The notes under the pieces were generated by a model, which was not told the origin of the DNA, ran no database searches, and was given only the letters and a program-made list of their open reading frames with translations. This document shows positions 43,101 to 46,205 of a DNA stretch of 64,000 bases, piece after piece. The stretch is taken from the NCBI GenBank assembly GCA_032622095.1, contig CP136061.1, forward strand, positions 39,501,797-39,565,796. The letters are read 5' to 3'. Every line of letters starts with the position of its first letter. Position 1 is the first letter of the stretch. The position numbers and the translations under genes are program-made. The DNA is from Siphonodentalium dalli (lineage: Eukaryota > Mollusca > Scaphopoda > Gadilida > Siphonodentaliidae).

Positions 43101-44336
43101 GACAACGGGATGCGGTTACGTCCGGTTTATTTTTTTCTAACCGGTTACTTCGCTAACCGGATGCCAACCGGTTATCAGTCTAACCGTTTCAGCTCTACTT
43201 ATATGGGCCTCATTCTGCTTAGGCCTCATCTTCTAGCAAGTATCTCAAGTCTCAAATTAACATTGTTTTTATTTACTTTTTCCCTTCCTTTCAGTTTCAA
43301 TATCCCCTATAATTTTCAGAAGATAAAATGCATGATCAAGATGACTAATGGGTGAACATCACCAACTTCAACTGGAGAAATTCAATCTAGCTAATCCTTG
43401 GTCTCCCATAGCAGTTGAGGCCTAAGCAGAATGGGGTTTCCAGATGGTGAATTTGGTAATGCTAGGTTGCCGTGTGGAATAGTGTCACTAACTTCACCCT
43501 TTGGGGACCTCATTCTGCAGATGTCACACACACTATTTCCAGACTTGGTTTAGTTACAGATATGTGTAACTAACGTCTAATGTGTGTTACCATGGTAATG
43601 CCTTAGAGAACAATCTAGCAGGAAAAGTCATCAGATATGGTGATGCCAAAAATAGACATTTATAGATGCAATCACACAGTGTTGGAAGTCATGTAAGCGA
43701 TAGTTGAACAGTTTGGATATTAAAATTTGATCATCGATGTTGTTAACTGGCTTCAATAAATACAATATAAAACATTTTCTTACAGGGAGATAGCACTTCA
43801 TTGGCCGTATAATGTTTACTGCTCACACTTGGTGGCGTCGTCTACGAACCACGTTGTTCGCAATCGAATGATTGAGTAATTTCGTCGTTTGCATTGACAT
43901 AAATGACGAAGATGCAAAAAAGATGAATTGCTAATGAACACATAATTTGATTCAGTATTTTGCTTATCACATACTCTACGTACTGTACTATAACAGAGTT
44001 TGGCTTTTGTATTATATAACACAGCATTCGAACTTGACAATAACATTCTATTTACACGATATTTATGATTCGTATAGGAACAAAGTCTGTCTATATTTTA
44101 ATATCTTTCTGTTTATGACAGTCATAATCGTATGTGATTATTTTAACATCATTACCCACAATGAAGGCCATCCGTGCCTTTAATTAATTTATCGTTCTTT
44201 AATAATGAATATTGTCTTTACAGATCCAATGCTGCCGGCAAGCGATTCGGAACTCATGAGTCAAACGGAAGTGATTGATGAAAAAGGACAATCAAGTGAT
44301 TTGGGTGACGAACTCTGTGAATCAAACTCGTGTTAA
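7697..44336 (+). CDS. DMTF1: DMTF1-like cyclin D-binding Myb-like transcription factor (18 coding exons, complete)
   Basis: The summary gives the join. All 17 introns are GT-AG, with phases that agree exon to exon. The result is 742 residues plus stop, close to the roughly 760 of the vertebrate protein. Residues 1-76 form a triple repeat. An AAKRMKLSDG basic patch lies near residue 160. VTQAWFTT and WKQGQWTRDE precede the Myb region. Myb-type helices follow: HGNDWAAIGNIMARSASSVK, GLSWSAAAERVGTRSEKQCR and the NIDWNVLAESWPSVRSPQWL block, about residues 230-475. The C-terminal third is Gln/Ser/Thr/acidic-rich, like an activation region. In vertebrates DMTF1 is a nuclear DNA-binding factor that activates ARF and is bound by D-type cyclins. 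Whether those partners apply in this animal is not shown. The introns are heavily invaded by transposons. Confidence 0.93.
8137..8588. mobile_element. TTAA MITE, GTGCCAGG end-type, one hairpin
   Basis: TTAACCCTTTGAGTGCCAGG at the left and CCTGGCACTCAAAGGGTTAA at the right, flanked by TTAA on both sides as in piggyBac-like elements. It holds one copy of the CATTCTCTTATATATGCGAG hairpin at about 8473-8540. No reading frame of interest is present. It starts at intron position +8 after DMTF1 exon 1. Confidence 0.8.
8590..8850. repeat. Dispersed repeat ending in a half mariner-like palindrome
   Basis: Matches sequence at about 35850-36010 and 44450-44560 (GGGGTAAAAAATATTTGATT-type block). It ends with GGCATTACTGTA, the same terminal sequence as the palindrome at 40528-40697. 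Confidence 0.55.
8975..9400. mobile_element. AGGTCCCCAGAGGGTGAA palindromic repeat family, partial copies
   Basis: Contains parts of the family whose compact copy is at 10330-10476. A degenerate segment at 8975-9060 is followed by TTGGGGATATAGAGAAACTA and then a nearly intact 100-base palindrome at 9278-9380. Several reading frames cross it but none is a gene. Confidence 0.65.
9511..9615 (+). CDS. DMTF1: DMTF1 exon 2: basic patch and acidic linker
   Basis: Acceptor ATTACTTCAG at 9501-9510; the leading TT completes a Val codon begun in exon 1. It reads VQDGEVDGYDPAAKRMKLSD and then a Gly-rich stretch ending HWYVAIPQA. AAKRMKLSD corresponds to the KR-rich nuclear-localisation-like patch in vertebrate DMTF1. 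The donor is GCAG|GTTAGT, phase 1. Confidence 0.85.
9750..10310. repeat. Degenerate tandem repeat, about 170-base unit, three copies
   Basis: Begins with TGGGGGGTATACTGGATTAC followed by CGTCCGTCTG. Units then repeat a pattern of ATCTCAACCATGGGTT, GAGGGCTTTCAAAAGAGG and TCTGAAAATGTTGGAT. Overlapping open frames here are repeat artefacts. Confidence 0.65.
10330..10476. mobile_element. AGGTCCCCAGAGGGTGAA family, compact palindromic MITE
   Basis: An almost perfect 147-base palindrome from AGCCTTGAAATAG to CTATTTCAAGGCT, with a centre near CATAGTGGGC. Full or partial relatives occur at 8975-9400, 11095-11985, 23870-24062, 26067-26316, 31490-31866, 36366-36716, 41755-43560, 47862-48110 and 63890-64000. 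The longer versions carry an extra right half with TATATCCCCTAATT. Confidence 0.75.
10565..10777. mobile_element. TTAA MITE, GTGCCAGG end-type, hairpin-less perfect palindrome
   Basis: TTAACCCTTTCAGTGCCAAG to CTTGGCACTAAAAGGGTTAA. The two arms of about 105 bases match almost base for base around AAGAGCTCTTAGCTCTT. It has the same terminal 35 bases as 8137-8588 but lacks the CATTCTCTTATATATGCGAG hairpin. That shows the hairpin is a separable module. Confidence 0.8.
10842..10861 (+). CDS. DMTF1: DMTF1 exon 3: 20-nt micro-exon
   Basis: Acceptor TATATTTTTCAG and donor AGTG|GTAAGT, both strong. It enters at phase 1 and leaves at phase 0, encoding the tail of an Asp codon and QRQMKV. It is the only small exon that reconciles exon 2 (phase 1) with exon 4 (phase 0). 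Confidence 0.72.
11095..11985. mobile_element. AGGTCCCC-family repeat interrupted by a hAT-like element
   Basis: Left part at 11095-11253 (GTGCCTGTCATTTGCAGAATG and a TTTTGTGATATAG end), right part at 11841-11985 (GATATAGAGAAACT). Removing 11254-11840 and one GATATAG copy restores the uninterrupted family sequence seen at 9150-9190. Confidence 0.7.
11254..11840. mobile_element. hAT-like element (587 bp) inside the AGGTCCCC-family repeat
   Basis: Termini CAGACTTTCATTTTT and AAAAATGAAAGTCTG, 15-base perfect inverted ends, flanked by GATATAG direct repeats at 11247-11253 and 11841-11847. The match is 7 bases; an eighth base may have mutated. GC-rich subterminal blocks (GCGCGCC, AGCGAGCG) occur at both ends. 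No transposase frame. Confidence 0.75.
12188..12208. repeat. Poly(T) run
   Basis: About 21 consecutive T in the intron before DMTF1 exon 4. A simple homopolymer. Confidence 0.8.
12800..12923 (+). CDS. DMTF1: DMTF1 exon 4: pre-Myb conserved block
   Basis: Acceptor GATTTTCAG, phase 0 in, donor AAAG|GTGATT, phase 1 out. Reads IPPLSSMPSKKNE, then DVTQAWFTTRDDKNALQDK. The TQAWFTT..DK..L..KG block is the most recognisable sequence just upstream of the first Myb repeat in DMTF1 proteins. A G-run minisatellite starts about 45 bases into the following intron. Confidence 0.9.
12975..14526. repeat. G-run / GAATGAGATACATG minisatellite, about 44 units
   Basis: About 44 copies of TGAATGAGATACATG(A/G)TTC alternate with runs of roughly 5 to 30 G. 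Unit length varies mainly through the G run. Because the core has few stops on the minus strand, three overlapping frames of 372-457 codons (MYLIHSPPPP-type) appear there. They are artefacts: each frame cycles through the same peptide set. The plus strand has strong G-quadruplex potential. It lies in the intron between DMTF1 exons 4 and 5. Confidence 0.92.
14715..14820. mobile_element. Short palindromic MITE with GTCCAAGTCTTCTCG ends
   Basis: A 106-base palindrome, GTCCAAGTCTTCTCG to CGAGAAGACTTGGAC, with a loop at GTGCCGGTCTACACC. The ends and the TAAGAT.TTGGGATGGAG block match the termini of the 1.36 kb element at 44842-46205, of which this looks like an internally deleted relative. Confidence 0.78.
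14821..15834. other. AT-rich intron sequence, no feature recognised
   Basis: Intron between DMTF1 exons 4 and 5. I found no exon, inverted repeat or tandem repeat beyond short AT-rich runs. Confidence 0.5.
15835..16089. mobile_element. TTAA MITE, CCATGACTGGAG end-type, two hairpins
   Basis: TTAACCCTTCCATGACTGGAG at the left and a partly decayed right end (TGTCATCAAAGGGTTAA). It carries two diverged copies of the TCTCTTATATATGCGAG hairpin separated by TATTTACTTTGACCTTGTAAGCC, the layout shared with 47450-47707 and 54068-54320. A second partial left end (TTAATCCTTCCATGACTGG) precedes it at 15802. It ends 64 bases before DMTF1 exon 5. Confidence 0.75.
16154..16230 (+). CDS. DMTF1: DMTF1 exon 5: start of the Myb region
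   Basis: Acceptor TTATTTAATGTAG, donor CCAG|GTAAGC. Phase 1 in, phase 0 out. Reads (G)IEWKQGQWTRDEVDLLQTNI and ends SQYCQ. W...G.WT.DE.D.L is the first helix of a Myb/SANT-type repeat. Confidence 0.92.
16321..18354. mobile_element. hAT-like element (2034 bp), TSD CCCATACA
   Basis: Perfect 8-base direct repeats CCCATACA at 16313-16320 and 18355-18362. The left end is TAAGGGTGGGTATTGG and the right end reads inward from TAGGGGTGTGCGGTATT. Both ends are followed by a TTGCAATATATTG block. It begins 90 bases after DMTF1 exon 5. The interior contains an older tandem repeat (16955-17740). No transposase frame was recognised. Confidence 0.82.
16955..17740. repeat. Tandem repeat, about 184-base unit, inside the hAT-like element
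   Basis: Starts CCCCCCGCAACGAAGTTAGG and GTCCGTCCGTCGTCC, then about three units with CCATGGGAACCTGTGCA, TGGTGGAGTTATCCCCC and TTTTGTCCGAGCTTTTATTC. It ends GGGACAGTCACACCTCTAG. An inverted fragment lies at 3430-3760. The open frames here are not genes. Confidence 0.75.
18620..19018. mobile_element. TTAA MITE, CCCAACA end-type, two hairpins
   Basis: TTAACCCTTTACCCAACAAA to TGTTGGGTAAAGGGTTAA. Two inverted copies of the 66-base hairpin at about 18773-18840 and 18930-18990. The left subterminal region (AAACCGGCCAAATAAAGC, CCACATTGTGATAGTTACAG) is shared with 29264-29515, 35302-35765, 40755-41144, 54718-55117 and 63441-63862. It ends 86 bases before DMTF1 exon 6. Confidence 0.85.
19105..19295 (+). 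CDS. DMTF1: DMTF1 exon 6: Myb region, first repeat
   Basis: Acceptor ATTGATTGCAG and donor GGGA|GTATGT, phase 0 in and 2 out. It encodes ERAITDPKSIIFEMTKDER and then NFYRTIAKGLLRPLFSVYRR...MYDQKNHIGRYSQEEITKLR. The I.FEM.KDERK.FYR..A.GL.RPLF.VYRRV.RMYD..NH.G.Y block is nearly invariant in DMTF1. The donor at 19296, not the later GT at 19300, is needed to keep frame with exon 7. Confidence 0.95.
19306..23549. mobile_element. 4.2 kb fold-back element with about 1.4 kb inverted arms
   Basis: Left end TAGTCCGGCCGCCAGGTCAC, right end GGCGACCGGACTA, probably with TA duplication. The left arm (19306 to about 20710) and the right arm (about 22240-23549) match inverted over almost their whole length, including paired ATGGCCGCC/GGCGGCCAT, GTTCTATTATGGTTGTCCCA and GATATTGGTTTATCA landmarks. 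The centre, 20700-22300, is a degenerate tandem repeat that is itself split into inverted halves. No coding capacity. It starts 11 bases into the DMTF1 exon 6 intron. Confidence 0.85.
20700..22300. repeat. Degenerate minisatellite core of the fold-back element
   Basis: Units of about 65-70 bases combine GTATACAT, GTCATGG.TGGGGTG and GAGTGACT(A/G)TATGG on the left (20700-21080) and their complements (CCATA.AGTCACTC, ATACACCTCACCC) on the right (21080-22300). The strand switch at about 21080 makes the centre foldable. The small His/Met-rich open frames are artefacts. Confidence 0.75.
23870..24062. mobile_element. AGGTCCCC-family repeat, partial copy
   Basis: Contains GGGGATATAGAAACTTCTCA, AAGCAGAATGAGGTCC-type left arm and TTCACCCTCTGGGGTCCTCA right arm, with much of the central palindrome deleted. 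Confidence 0.6.
24279..24839. repeat. 33-base minisatellite, 17 copies
   Basis: 17 direct copies of a 33-base unit beginning ATGGCTTGCCGAATCTTCC; the only recurring variant is C/T in GAAAC/TTTATAT. Because 33 is a multiple of 3, frames stay open on both strands (MACRIFHETYI-type plus, KFHGRFGKPLY and SFMEDSASHYI minus). It lies in the intron between DMTF1 exons 6 and 7, with no splice sites to include it. Near-identity of copies implies recent expansion. Confidence 0.95.
24876..25664. mobile_element. DNA transposon-like element (789 bp) with GGTAAGCCC flanks
   Basis: Direct repeat GGTAAGCCC at 24867-24875 and 25665-25673. Ends CAGTCTGGGTGAAC and GTTTACTCAGACTG are inverted with one mismatch. 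A 9-base duplication would suggest a MULE-type element, but boundary slippage allows 7 or 5. Small open frames at 25003-25212 and 25318-25545 match nothing I recognise. It ends 63 bases before DMTF1 exon 7. Confidence 0.65.
25728..25837 (+). CDS. DMTF1: DMTF1 exon 7: Myb helix-turn-helix (first recognised repeat)
   Basis: Acceptor TTATTTTTGTTTTACAG, donor ACAG|GTATGT; phase 2 in, 1 out. Reads (E)LRAIHGNDWAAIGNIMAR, then SASSVKDKCRLLKDTCNT. HGNDWA.IG...GRSASSVKDRCRL is the DMTF1 Myb helix 2-3 pattern; here the Gly before Arg is Ala. Confidence 0.95.
26067..26316. mobile_element. Two AGGTCCCC-family palindromes head to head
   Basis: Two complete palindromic copies joined by CTGAGGTGTAAGCAG. 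The outer ends are AAGCCTTGAAATAGGGTGTC at the left and its complement at the right, so the double unit is itself an inverted repeat. Identical short frames (MRSPEGEFGDASPLCGVAS) on both strands reflect this symmetry. Confidence 0.75.
26437..28015. mobile_element. TTAA MITE, GTGCCAGG end-type, split by a hAT-like element
   Basis: Left end TTAACCCTTTCAGTGCCAGG, right end CCTGGCACTGAAAGGGTTAA. One hairpin at about 26490-26555. The hAT-like element 26662-27747 sits inside. Without it and one target copy the MITE would be about 485 bases and colinear with 8137-8588 in reverse orientation. Confidence 0.82.
26662..27747. mobile_element. hAT-like element (1086 bp), TSD GTGCCAGG
   Basis: Perfect 8-base duplications GTGCCAGG at 26654-26661 and 27748-27755. 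Ends TAGTGATGTTCCGATAAT and ATTATCGGAACATCACTA are inverted, and the subterminal region is rich in ATCGGAATCGG / CCGATT motifs. No transposase. A 126-codon minus frame at its right side has no recognisable domain. Confidence 0.9.
28106..28332. mobile_element. TTAA MITE, CCATGACTGGAG end-type, left end worn
   Basis: Two diverged hairpins at about 28125-28190 and 28215-28275, separated by the GACCTGGCTTACAAGGTCAA spacer. The right end reads TTTCAGGAAGCTCCAATCATGGAAGAGTTAA. The left CCC terminus is missing. Confidence 0.6.
28421..28489 (+). CDS. DMTF1: DMTF1 exon 8: second Myb repeat, helix 1
   Basis: Acceptor TTATTGCAG, donor CCCG|GTATGA; phase 1 in and out. Encodes (G)KWLPEEEVRLTKAVYDLTG then IRP. 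G.W..EEE..L...V..LT is the start of the central Myb repeat. Confidence 0.93.
28560..29094. other. AT-rich intron, no feature recognised
   Basis: Only an echo of exon 8 is seen just after its donor (GTTAACTAAGGCTGTTTATGG at about 28559-28579), which may be a small tandem duplication of exon sequence. Otherwise nothing. Confidence 0.45.
29095..29254 (+). CDS. DMTF1: DMTF1 exon 9: second Myb repeat core and start of third
   Basis: Acceptor TTGATATAG, donor TGAA|GTGAGT; phase 1 in, 2 out. Encodes GLSWSAAAERVGTRSEKQCR, then TKWLNYLNWKQQLGPMWTRE. SW...A..VGTRSEKQCR.KWLNYLNWK is a textbook DNA-contacting Myb repeat with conserved Trp residues at protein positions 386, 406 and 411. A TTAA MITE follows 10 bases into the intron. 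Confidence 0.96.
29264..29515. mobile_element. TTAA MITE, CCCAACA end-type, single-hairpin form
   Basis: TTAACCCTTTACCCAACAGA to TTTGTTGGGTAAAGGGTTAA with one hairpin (about 29298-29365) and the CCACATTGTGATAG / AATATCTT...GTCTGTCTC subterminal block only on the right. It is an internally deleted member of the family seen at 18620-19018. Confidence 0.82.
30180..30540. repeat. Dispersed repeat shared with the element at 44842-46205
   Basis: Contains TTCATGGCAAGTCAAACACA, TTCTCCATTATGTCA and CGATATCGCCATTTTGGC, matching the complement of about 45180-45450. Both copies carry a short frame reading HGKS(N/D)TRVLIC. They share ancestry; no protein function is recognised. Confidence 0.6.
30650..30718 (+). 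CDS. DMTF1: DMTF1 exon 10: third Myb repeat
   Basis: Acceptor CTGTTTTTTTCAG, donor CCAG|GTGAGT; phase 2 in and out. Encodes (K)IIDLGVSDDSNIDWNVLAES and WP(S). The IDW..LAE.W pattern is the second helix of the last Myb-like repeat. Confidence 0.93.
30719..31489. other. Intron, no feature recognised
   Basis: AT-rich sequence with TTGCATTGTATATG-type short repeats; no inverted ends, exon or array seen. Confidence 0.45.
31490..31866. mobile_element. AGGTCCCC-family repeat, long form
   Basis: Starts TGAATTTAGTGTGTCTGACA, includes the GAGGTTCCCAGAGGGTGAA palindrome, a middle with CTCGATTATGCATTTTATC and AATTAGGGGATACGGAAAC, and ends CTGCAAATGACAGAAACACT. It shows the full two-block organisation of the family. 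Confidence 0.7.
32170..32270. repeat. Dispersed repeat, second copy at 62500-62580
   Basis: GATTCATATTTATTATTT followed by ATACCCAGGAAACTATATAA is shared with 62505-62560, along with flanking sequence. Family unknown. Confidence 0.55.
32317..32399 (+). CDS. DMTF1: DMTF1 exon 11: end of third Myb repeat
   Basis: Acceptor TTCATTTCTTTACAG, donor GATG|GTGAGT; phase 2 in, 1 out. Encodes (S)VRSPQWLRGKWWSLKRLV, then PNYNTISID. RSPQWLR.KWW..KR is the recognition-helix signature of the last repeat. Confidence 0.95.
33121..33479. mobile_element. Pair of TTAA-MITE hairpins lacking terminal TTAA ends
   Basis: Two inverted 66-base hairpins (33127-33200 and 33408-33475) flanked by ACCCTGTGCC and GGCACAGGGT. 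The usual 30-120-base outer segments and TTAA/CCC termini are absent. A small inverted repeat (GGGAGCCCC/GGGGCTC) is placed between them. Confidence 0.65.
33733..33885 (+). CDS. DMTF1: DMTF1 exon 12: post-Myb region
   Basis: Acceptor AAATTTTCAG, donor AGGG|GTAAGA; phase 1 in and out. Encodes (V)LLDVLKNMQVNNVRIRNP, then a Lys/Asp-rich linker and CQFMFPISLQR. Human DMTF1 also has a short leucine-containing stretch followed by a polar linker here; similarity is weak beyond that. Conserved phases make it secure. Confidence 0.85.
34250..34984. other. Intron sequence, no feature recognised
   Basis: No exon, repeat or palindrome seen. The 69-codon frame ending at 34245 just upstream has no recognisable features. 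Confidence 0.45.
34985..35850. mobile_element. Possible mariner-like element split by a TTAA MITE
   Basis: Left TACTGTACTGCCCTAAATAA and right TTACTTAGGGCAATACAGTA are inverted with mismatches and resemble the CAGTAATGCCCTAAATAATTG ends of 40528-40697. The MITE 35302-35765 lies inside. No transposase frame. Confidence 0.45.
35302..35765. mobile_element. TTAA MITE, CCCAACA end-type, longest form
   Basis: TTAACCCTTTACCCAACAAA to CTGTTGGGTAAAGGGTTAA, with two hairpins. The AT-rich spacer between them is partly duplicated (TTTTTACATTCTTTGACAATTTT-like units), making this copy longer than the others. Confidence 0.83.
36316..36339 (+). CDS. DMTF1: DMTF1 exon 13: 24-nt micro-exon
   Basis: Acceptor TTTGTCCGTTTCAG, donor GCAG|GTAAGA; phase 1 in and out. 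Encodes (G)RWRVTGA. It does not disturb the frame if skipped, so it could be alternative. Confidence 0.7.
36366..36716. mobile_element. AGGTCCCC-family repeat, long form
   Basis: TAGTGTGTCTTTCATTTGTAG at the left; CTGCAAATGACACACACGCT at the right. The middle holds TATATCCCCTAATTATAAAA and TCTGATCCTAG. It begins 27 bases after exon 13. Confidence 0.7.
37048..37184 (+). CDS. DMTF1: DMTF1 exon 14: Pro/Thr-rich segment, source of the tandem array
   Basis: Acceptor TATTCTTAACAG, donor TCCA|GTAAGT; phase 1 in, 0 out. Encodes (D)DGTTQITEVPNSGTYLITQ, then PQNNPVISLPAGTNMATDHI and IIHTLP. The last 106 bases plus 13 bases of intron are repeated eight more times downstream. Confidence 0.88.
37079..38148 (+). 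repeat. Tandem array of DMTF1 exon 14: nine 119-base copies
   Basis: Copies begin at 37079, 37198, 37317, 37436, 37554, 37673, 37792, 37911 and 38030; the period is 119 (one copy 118). Each holds the exon 14 coding tail, its 5' splice site (GTAAGT in seven, GTGAGT in the fourth, GTATGT in the ninth), a TATTAAC branch-like motif and CTGATCAC(T/C)CAG, a possible acceptor. Reading straight through hits TGA after each donor. If the internal acceptor were used, each copy would be a 78-nt phase 0-0 exon adding 26 residues, with 41-nt introns. Confidence 0.95.
38189..38701. mobile_element. Possible hAT-like element
   Basis: Ends TAGAGGTTGGAGGTTA and TAACCTCCAATCATTA are inverted with three mismatches. 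The interior near the left end has GGTTTCGGTTCG and TTAACCGGATACTGAAA strings as in other hAT-like elements here. The expected 8-base duplication is not clean (TTTCCCCC against GTTCCCTG). Confidence 0.4.
39132..39261 (+). CDS. DMTF1: DMTF1 exon 15: Gln/Asn-rich segment
   Basis: Acceptor TCATTTGCAG, donor CAGC|GTAAGT; phase 0 in, 1 out. Encodes QTTAKTSQNVTVQMNPQPQF, then IIGRSSDDETSENMTVQLIG and DGQ. Typical low-complexity activation-region sequence. Its tail is duplicated just downstream. Confidence 0.85.
39291..39452. pseudogene. Two decayed copies of the exon 15 tail
   Basis: Copy 2 (39291-39409) still reads VQLNPQPQFINARSIGDD, but its donor has changed from CGTAAGT to CTTAAGT. Copy 3 (39410-39452) keeps only CAATCCTCAGCCGTAG. 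The spacings are 126 and 119 bases. This is an older event of the same kind as the exon 14 array. Confidence 0.75.
40174..40289 (+). CDS. DMTF1: DMTF1 exon 16: acidic segment
   Basis: Acceptor GCTTTGTTTTCAG, donor CGAG|GTAATT; phase 1 in, 0 out. Encodes (P)FQTYSSVEEIPASAVTDGL, then DDGSLIITQEACAADLITE. A TTAA MITE begins at intron position +5, so the donor's distal bases are TTAA derived. Confidence 0.87.
40294..40450. mobile_element. TTAA MITE, CCATGACTGGAG end-type, single hairpin, at intron +5
   Basis: TTAACCCGTCCATGACTGGAG to GAAAGGGTTAA with one hairpin at about 40330-40395 and the TATTTAATGCTGCA(T/C)C right block. It overlaps the donor's +5 to +8 positions of DMTF1 exon 16. Confidence 0.8.
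40528..40697. mobile_element. Mariner-like palindromic MITE, TA flanks
   Basis: CAGTAATGCCCTAAATAATTG to its complement, flanked by TA on both sides. The arms of about 83 bases match with one or two mismatches, with a small loop at GGCTTGTTGCAACAAGCC. One arm also occurs at 8752-8842. Confidence 0.75.
40755..41144. mobile_element. TTAA MITE, CCCAACA end-type, two hairpins
   Basis: TTAACCCTTTACCCAACAAA to CTGTTGGGTAAAGGGTTAA; hairpins at about 40912-40978 and 41045-41112. Its right TTAA is shared with the start of a single TTAACCCTTTCTTTACTAAA unit at 41141-41205. Confidence 0.83.
41141..41205. repeat. Single unit of the 65-base satellite found at 55985-57170
   Basis: Reads TTAACCCTTTCTTTACTAAA, then TTCCCTCAGGAAATGTTTAG and ATAATAAG. 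It is a diverged unit of the 55985-57170 array, placed directly against the right end of a TTAA MITE. Confidence 0.6.
41594..41708 (+). CDS. DMTF1: DMTF1 exon 17
   Basis: Acceptor TATAATTTTCAG, donor CTCAG|GTTTGT; phase 0 in, 1 out. Encodes SSADMTGSDSQNVAVDVVEL, then NIDSVSASPLVQNMSSLS. Ser/Asp/Val-rich, no known domain. Confidence 0.85.
41755..43560. mobile_element. AGGTCCCC-family long repeat split by a hAT-like element
   Basis: Left part AAATAGTGTGTCTGACATTT to CAAATTCGCC; right part from GGGCCTCATTCTGCTTAGG through TATCCCCTATAATTTTCAG to CACACACTATTTCCAGACTTG. The inserted element and one CTTATATG copy account for the break. Confidence 0.72.
41858..43197. mobile_element. hAT-like element (1340 bp), TSD CTTATATG
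   Basis: Perfect 8-base duplications CTTATATG at 41850-41857 and 43198-43205. The ends TAGAGCTGAAACGGTT and AACCGTTTCAGCTCTA form a 15- to 16-base inverted repeat, with AACCGGTTAACC-type subterminal motifs at both ends. No transposase frame. It lies in the last DMTF1 intron. Confidence 0.92.
44224..44336 (+). CDS. DMTF1: DMTF1 exon 18: C terminus and stop
   Basis: Acceptor AATATTGTCTTTACAG; phase 1 in. Encodes (D)PMLPASDSELMSQTEVIDE, then KGQSSDLGDELCESNSC and TAA at 44334-44336. Acidic Ser-rich tail, as in other DMTF1 proteins. Confidence 0.88.
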
Positions 44337-44437
44337 GTTCTGTGATATCATTTATTTTCAGTATGACGTATTTGTTACGTTGTTTCTACTTTATTTATGC
44401 ATCTCTTTTTACATGCCTGGACCTCTGGGAGTGAGGA

Positions 44438-44443
44438 ATTAAA
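44438..44443 (+). promoter_or_regulatory. Candidate poly(A) signal for DMTF1
   Basis: ATTAAA, 102 bases after the stop codon, the first hexamer variant in the 3' flank. A longer 3' UTR is possible. Confidence 0.4.
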
Positions 44444-44449
44444 GATGTA

Positions 44450-44790
44450 ATGCAAATTAACTCTCCTATATTATTATTTCCTCGGCTTCGGGGGTAAAAA
44501 ATATCTTATTCGAGTCGAGGAACACACCCATCAAAGCTAATCAAATCTGAAAATGCCAACCACCATACTCTTGAACAAAATGTTGATATATAACACTTTT
44601 TGGGCAATTTTATATTTTGGCAATTATTCAATTCTGATAACTGAAGCGGCATTTCAAGAAATGTTGTTGTCGTTGGAATCCGATTATATGGGGACGATCA
44701 AATCAGATTGTGTACCTTTGATCTTCTCTAATGTAAAACACATTGATAATTATATTCAAGAATTTTGTATCAACTTCATTTACATTAACT
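44450..44790. repeat. Dispersed repeat related to 8590-8750 and 35850-36240
   Basis: Shares CGGGGGTAAAAAATAT, CACCCATCAAAGCTAATC, GAACAAAATGTTG and TTTTGGGCAATTTTATA with the other copies. Confidence 0.55.
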
Positions 44791-44841
44791 TGAAATCCTG
44801 GAATGGTTAATATGTACTAGTTCGTATGGCAATATATATGT

Positions 44842-46205
44842 TAGTCCAAGTCTTCTCGTACTAAAACTAGCTAAGATTTTGGGATGGAGAGATGCTAGTG
44901 TTTAGTCCGAGACCGCGCGCATAGCCTTCTTATGACACGAGTTACGCCCAGGATCTGTGGCGGGAATCTGTGGTGTATTTTACTCGATTTACCTAACAAA
45001 GCAATACATGATGCTATATACGTCGGAAAGAGTGACATCTTATGGTCAGAATGGTGTATAATAATCTAACTTTAATGTTAAATTACACATAGAATATTCC
45101 GGTTGATTGCCACAAACATCGTTGTTTTTTCTGTTTGTTTACTTAACTGAAAGCCGAACTCAGGTTCCGAAGAACTTCGGCATTGTCCGGTGTTTGTTCT
45201 GAGTATTCTAGTTTCCGTTTCTATATATAGCGCGGGGTTTTCCGACAAAATGGCGAAAACCGATCGCCTCAAAGTCCAGTTTCCAATGTGCTTTGAGAAC
45301 AATTCCCGCACTAAAAACTTAATGACATAATGGAGGATCAGAAAGGTAGTTTTGTTGACAATTTTCGCAAGCAACTTGTCAAAATTGGAGCAAATTAGAA
45401 CTCTTGTGTCTGACTTGCCATGCGTGTGATTTTCATCCATGTGCATTTTGACTTTTGTGTTGATAAAATAATCGGAGAACCGAATCACACAGTTTCGAAA
45501 TATAGTTCTTCCGTTTTAGTGGGACTTTTCAAACTTAAGGTTAAAAATTTATACAAATTTTGTTTGATTTTTTGTGTGCTTAACAAGAGCAGTATATTGC
45601 TCTGTTCGCTTAGTAGATATCTTAATTTCGCTGAAGTCCACCAAATGTGGGAAATGTAGCACCATATTATTTATTCTAATGCGTTGTGTTTACACTGTTT
45701 TAAACTTTGAGAGGGTTGTAATTCCCCGTAATTTATTTAATGTATTACATTTATATCTTCAATGTTTAATTAATCTATTTATTTTTTATTTATTGACACA
45801 CATAATTACGATTACAATGGAGAATTCATCGTAATTTGCGTTGTCAGTCGAAAATCTACGGAATATTTTCAACGGAAAATGCTGAACACAGTTCGCGAGG
45901 TCAACTGAGTTTGCATACTTTTAAAAATTTGTAAACATTGCGGTAAATGTCTCTTTTCGCATTAAATTACCGCTTTCAATTCACAACTGATGTGGGGTTC
46001 AGATCAAATAGCATGTCTTCTGCGGAAAATATCTTTTATTGTCGCAATTGTGATATTTTATTTCATATAATTGTGGTTTTATTTGAGCGGGTCATTAACG
46101 CTTAACTCGTGTCATAAGAAGGCTATGCGCGCGGTCTCGGACTAAACACTAGCATCTCTCCATCCCAAAATCTTAGCTAGTTTTAGTACGAGAAGACTTG
46201 GACTA
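44842..46205. mobile_element. 1.36 kb element with 103-base inverted ends
   Basis: Left arm 44842-44944 and right arm 46103-46205 are inverted copies with only a few mismatches, starting TAGTCCAAGTCTTCTCGTAC. The interior includes a minus-strand 136-codon frame (45488-45078) without recognised domains; part of it is shared with 30180-30540. The TA-type flank suggests a TA-targeting element. Confidence 0.8.
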
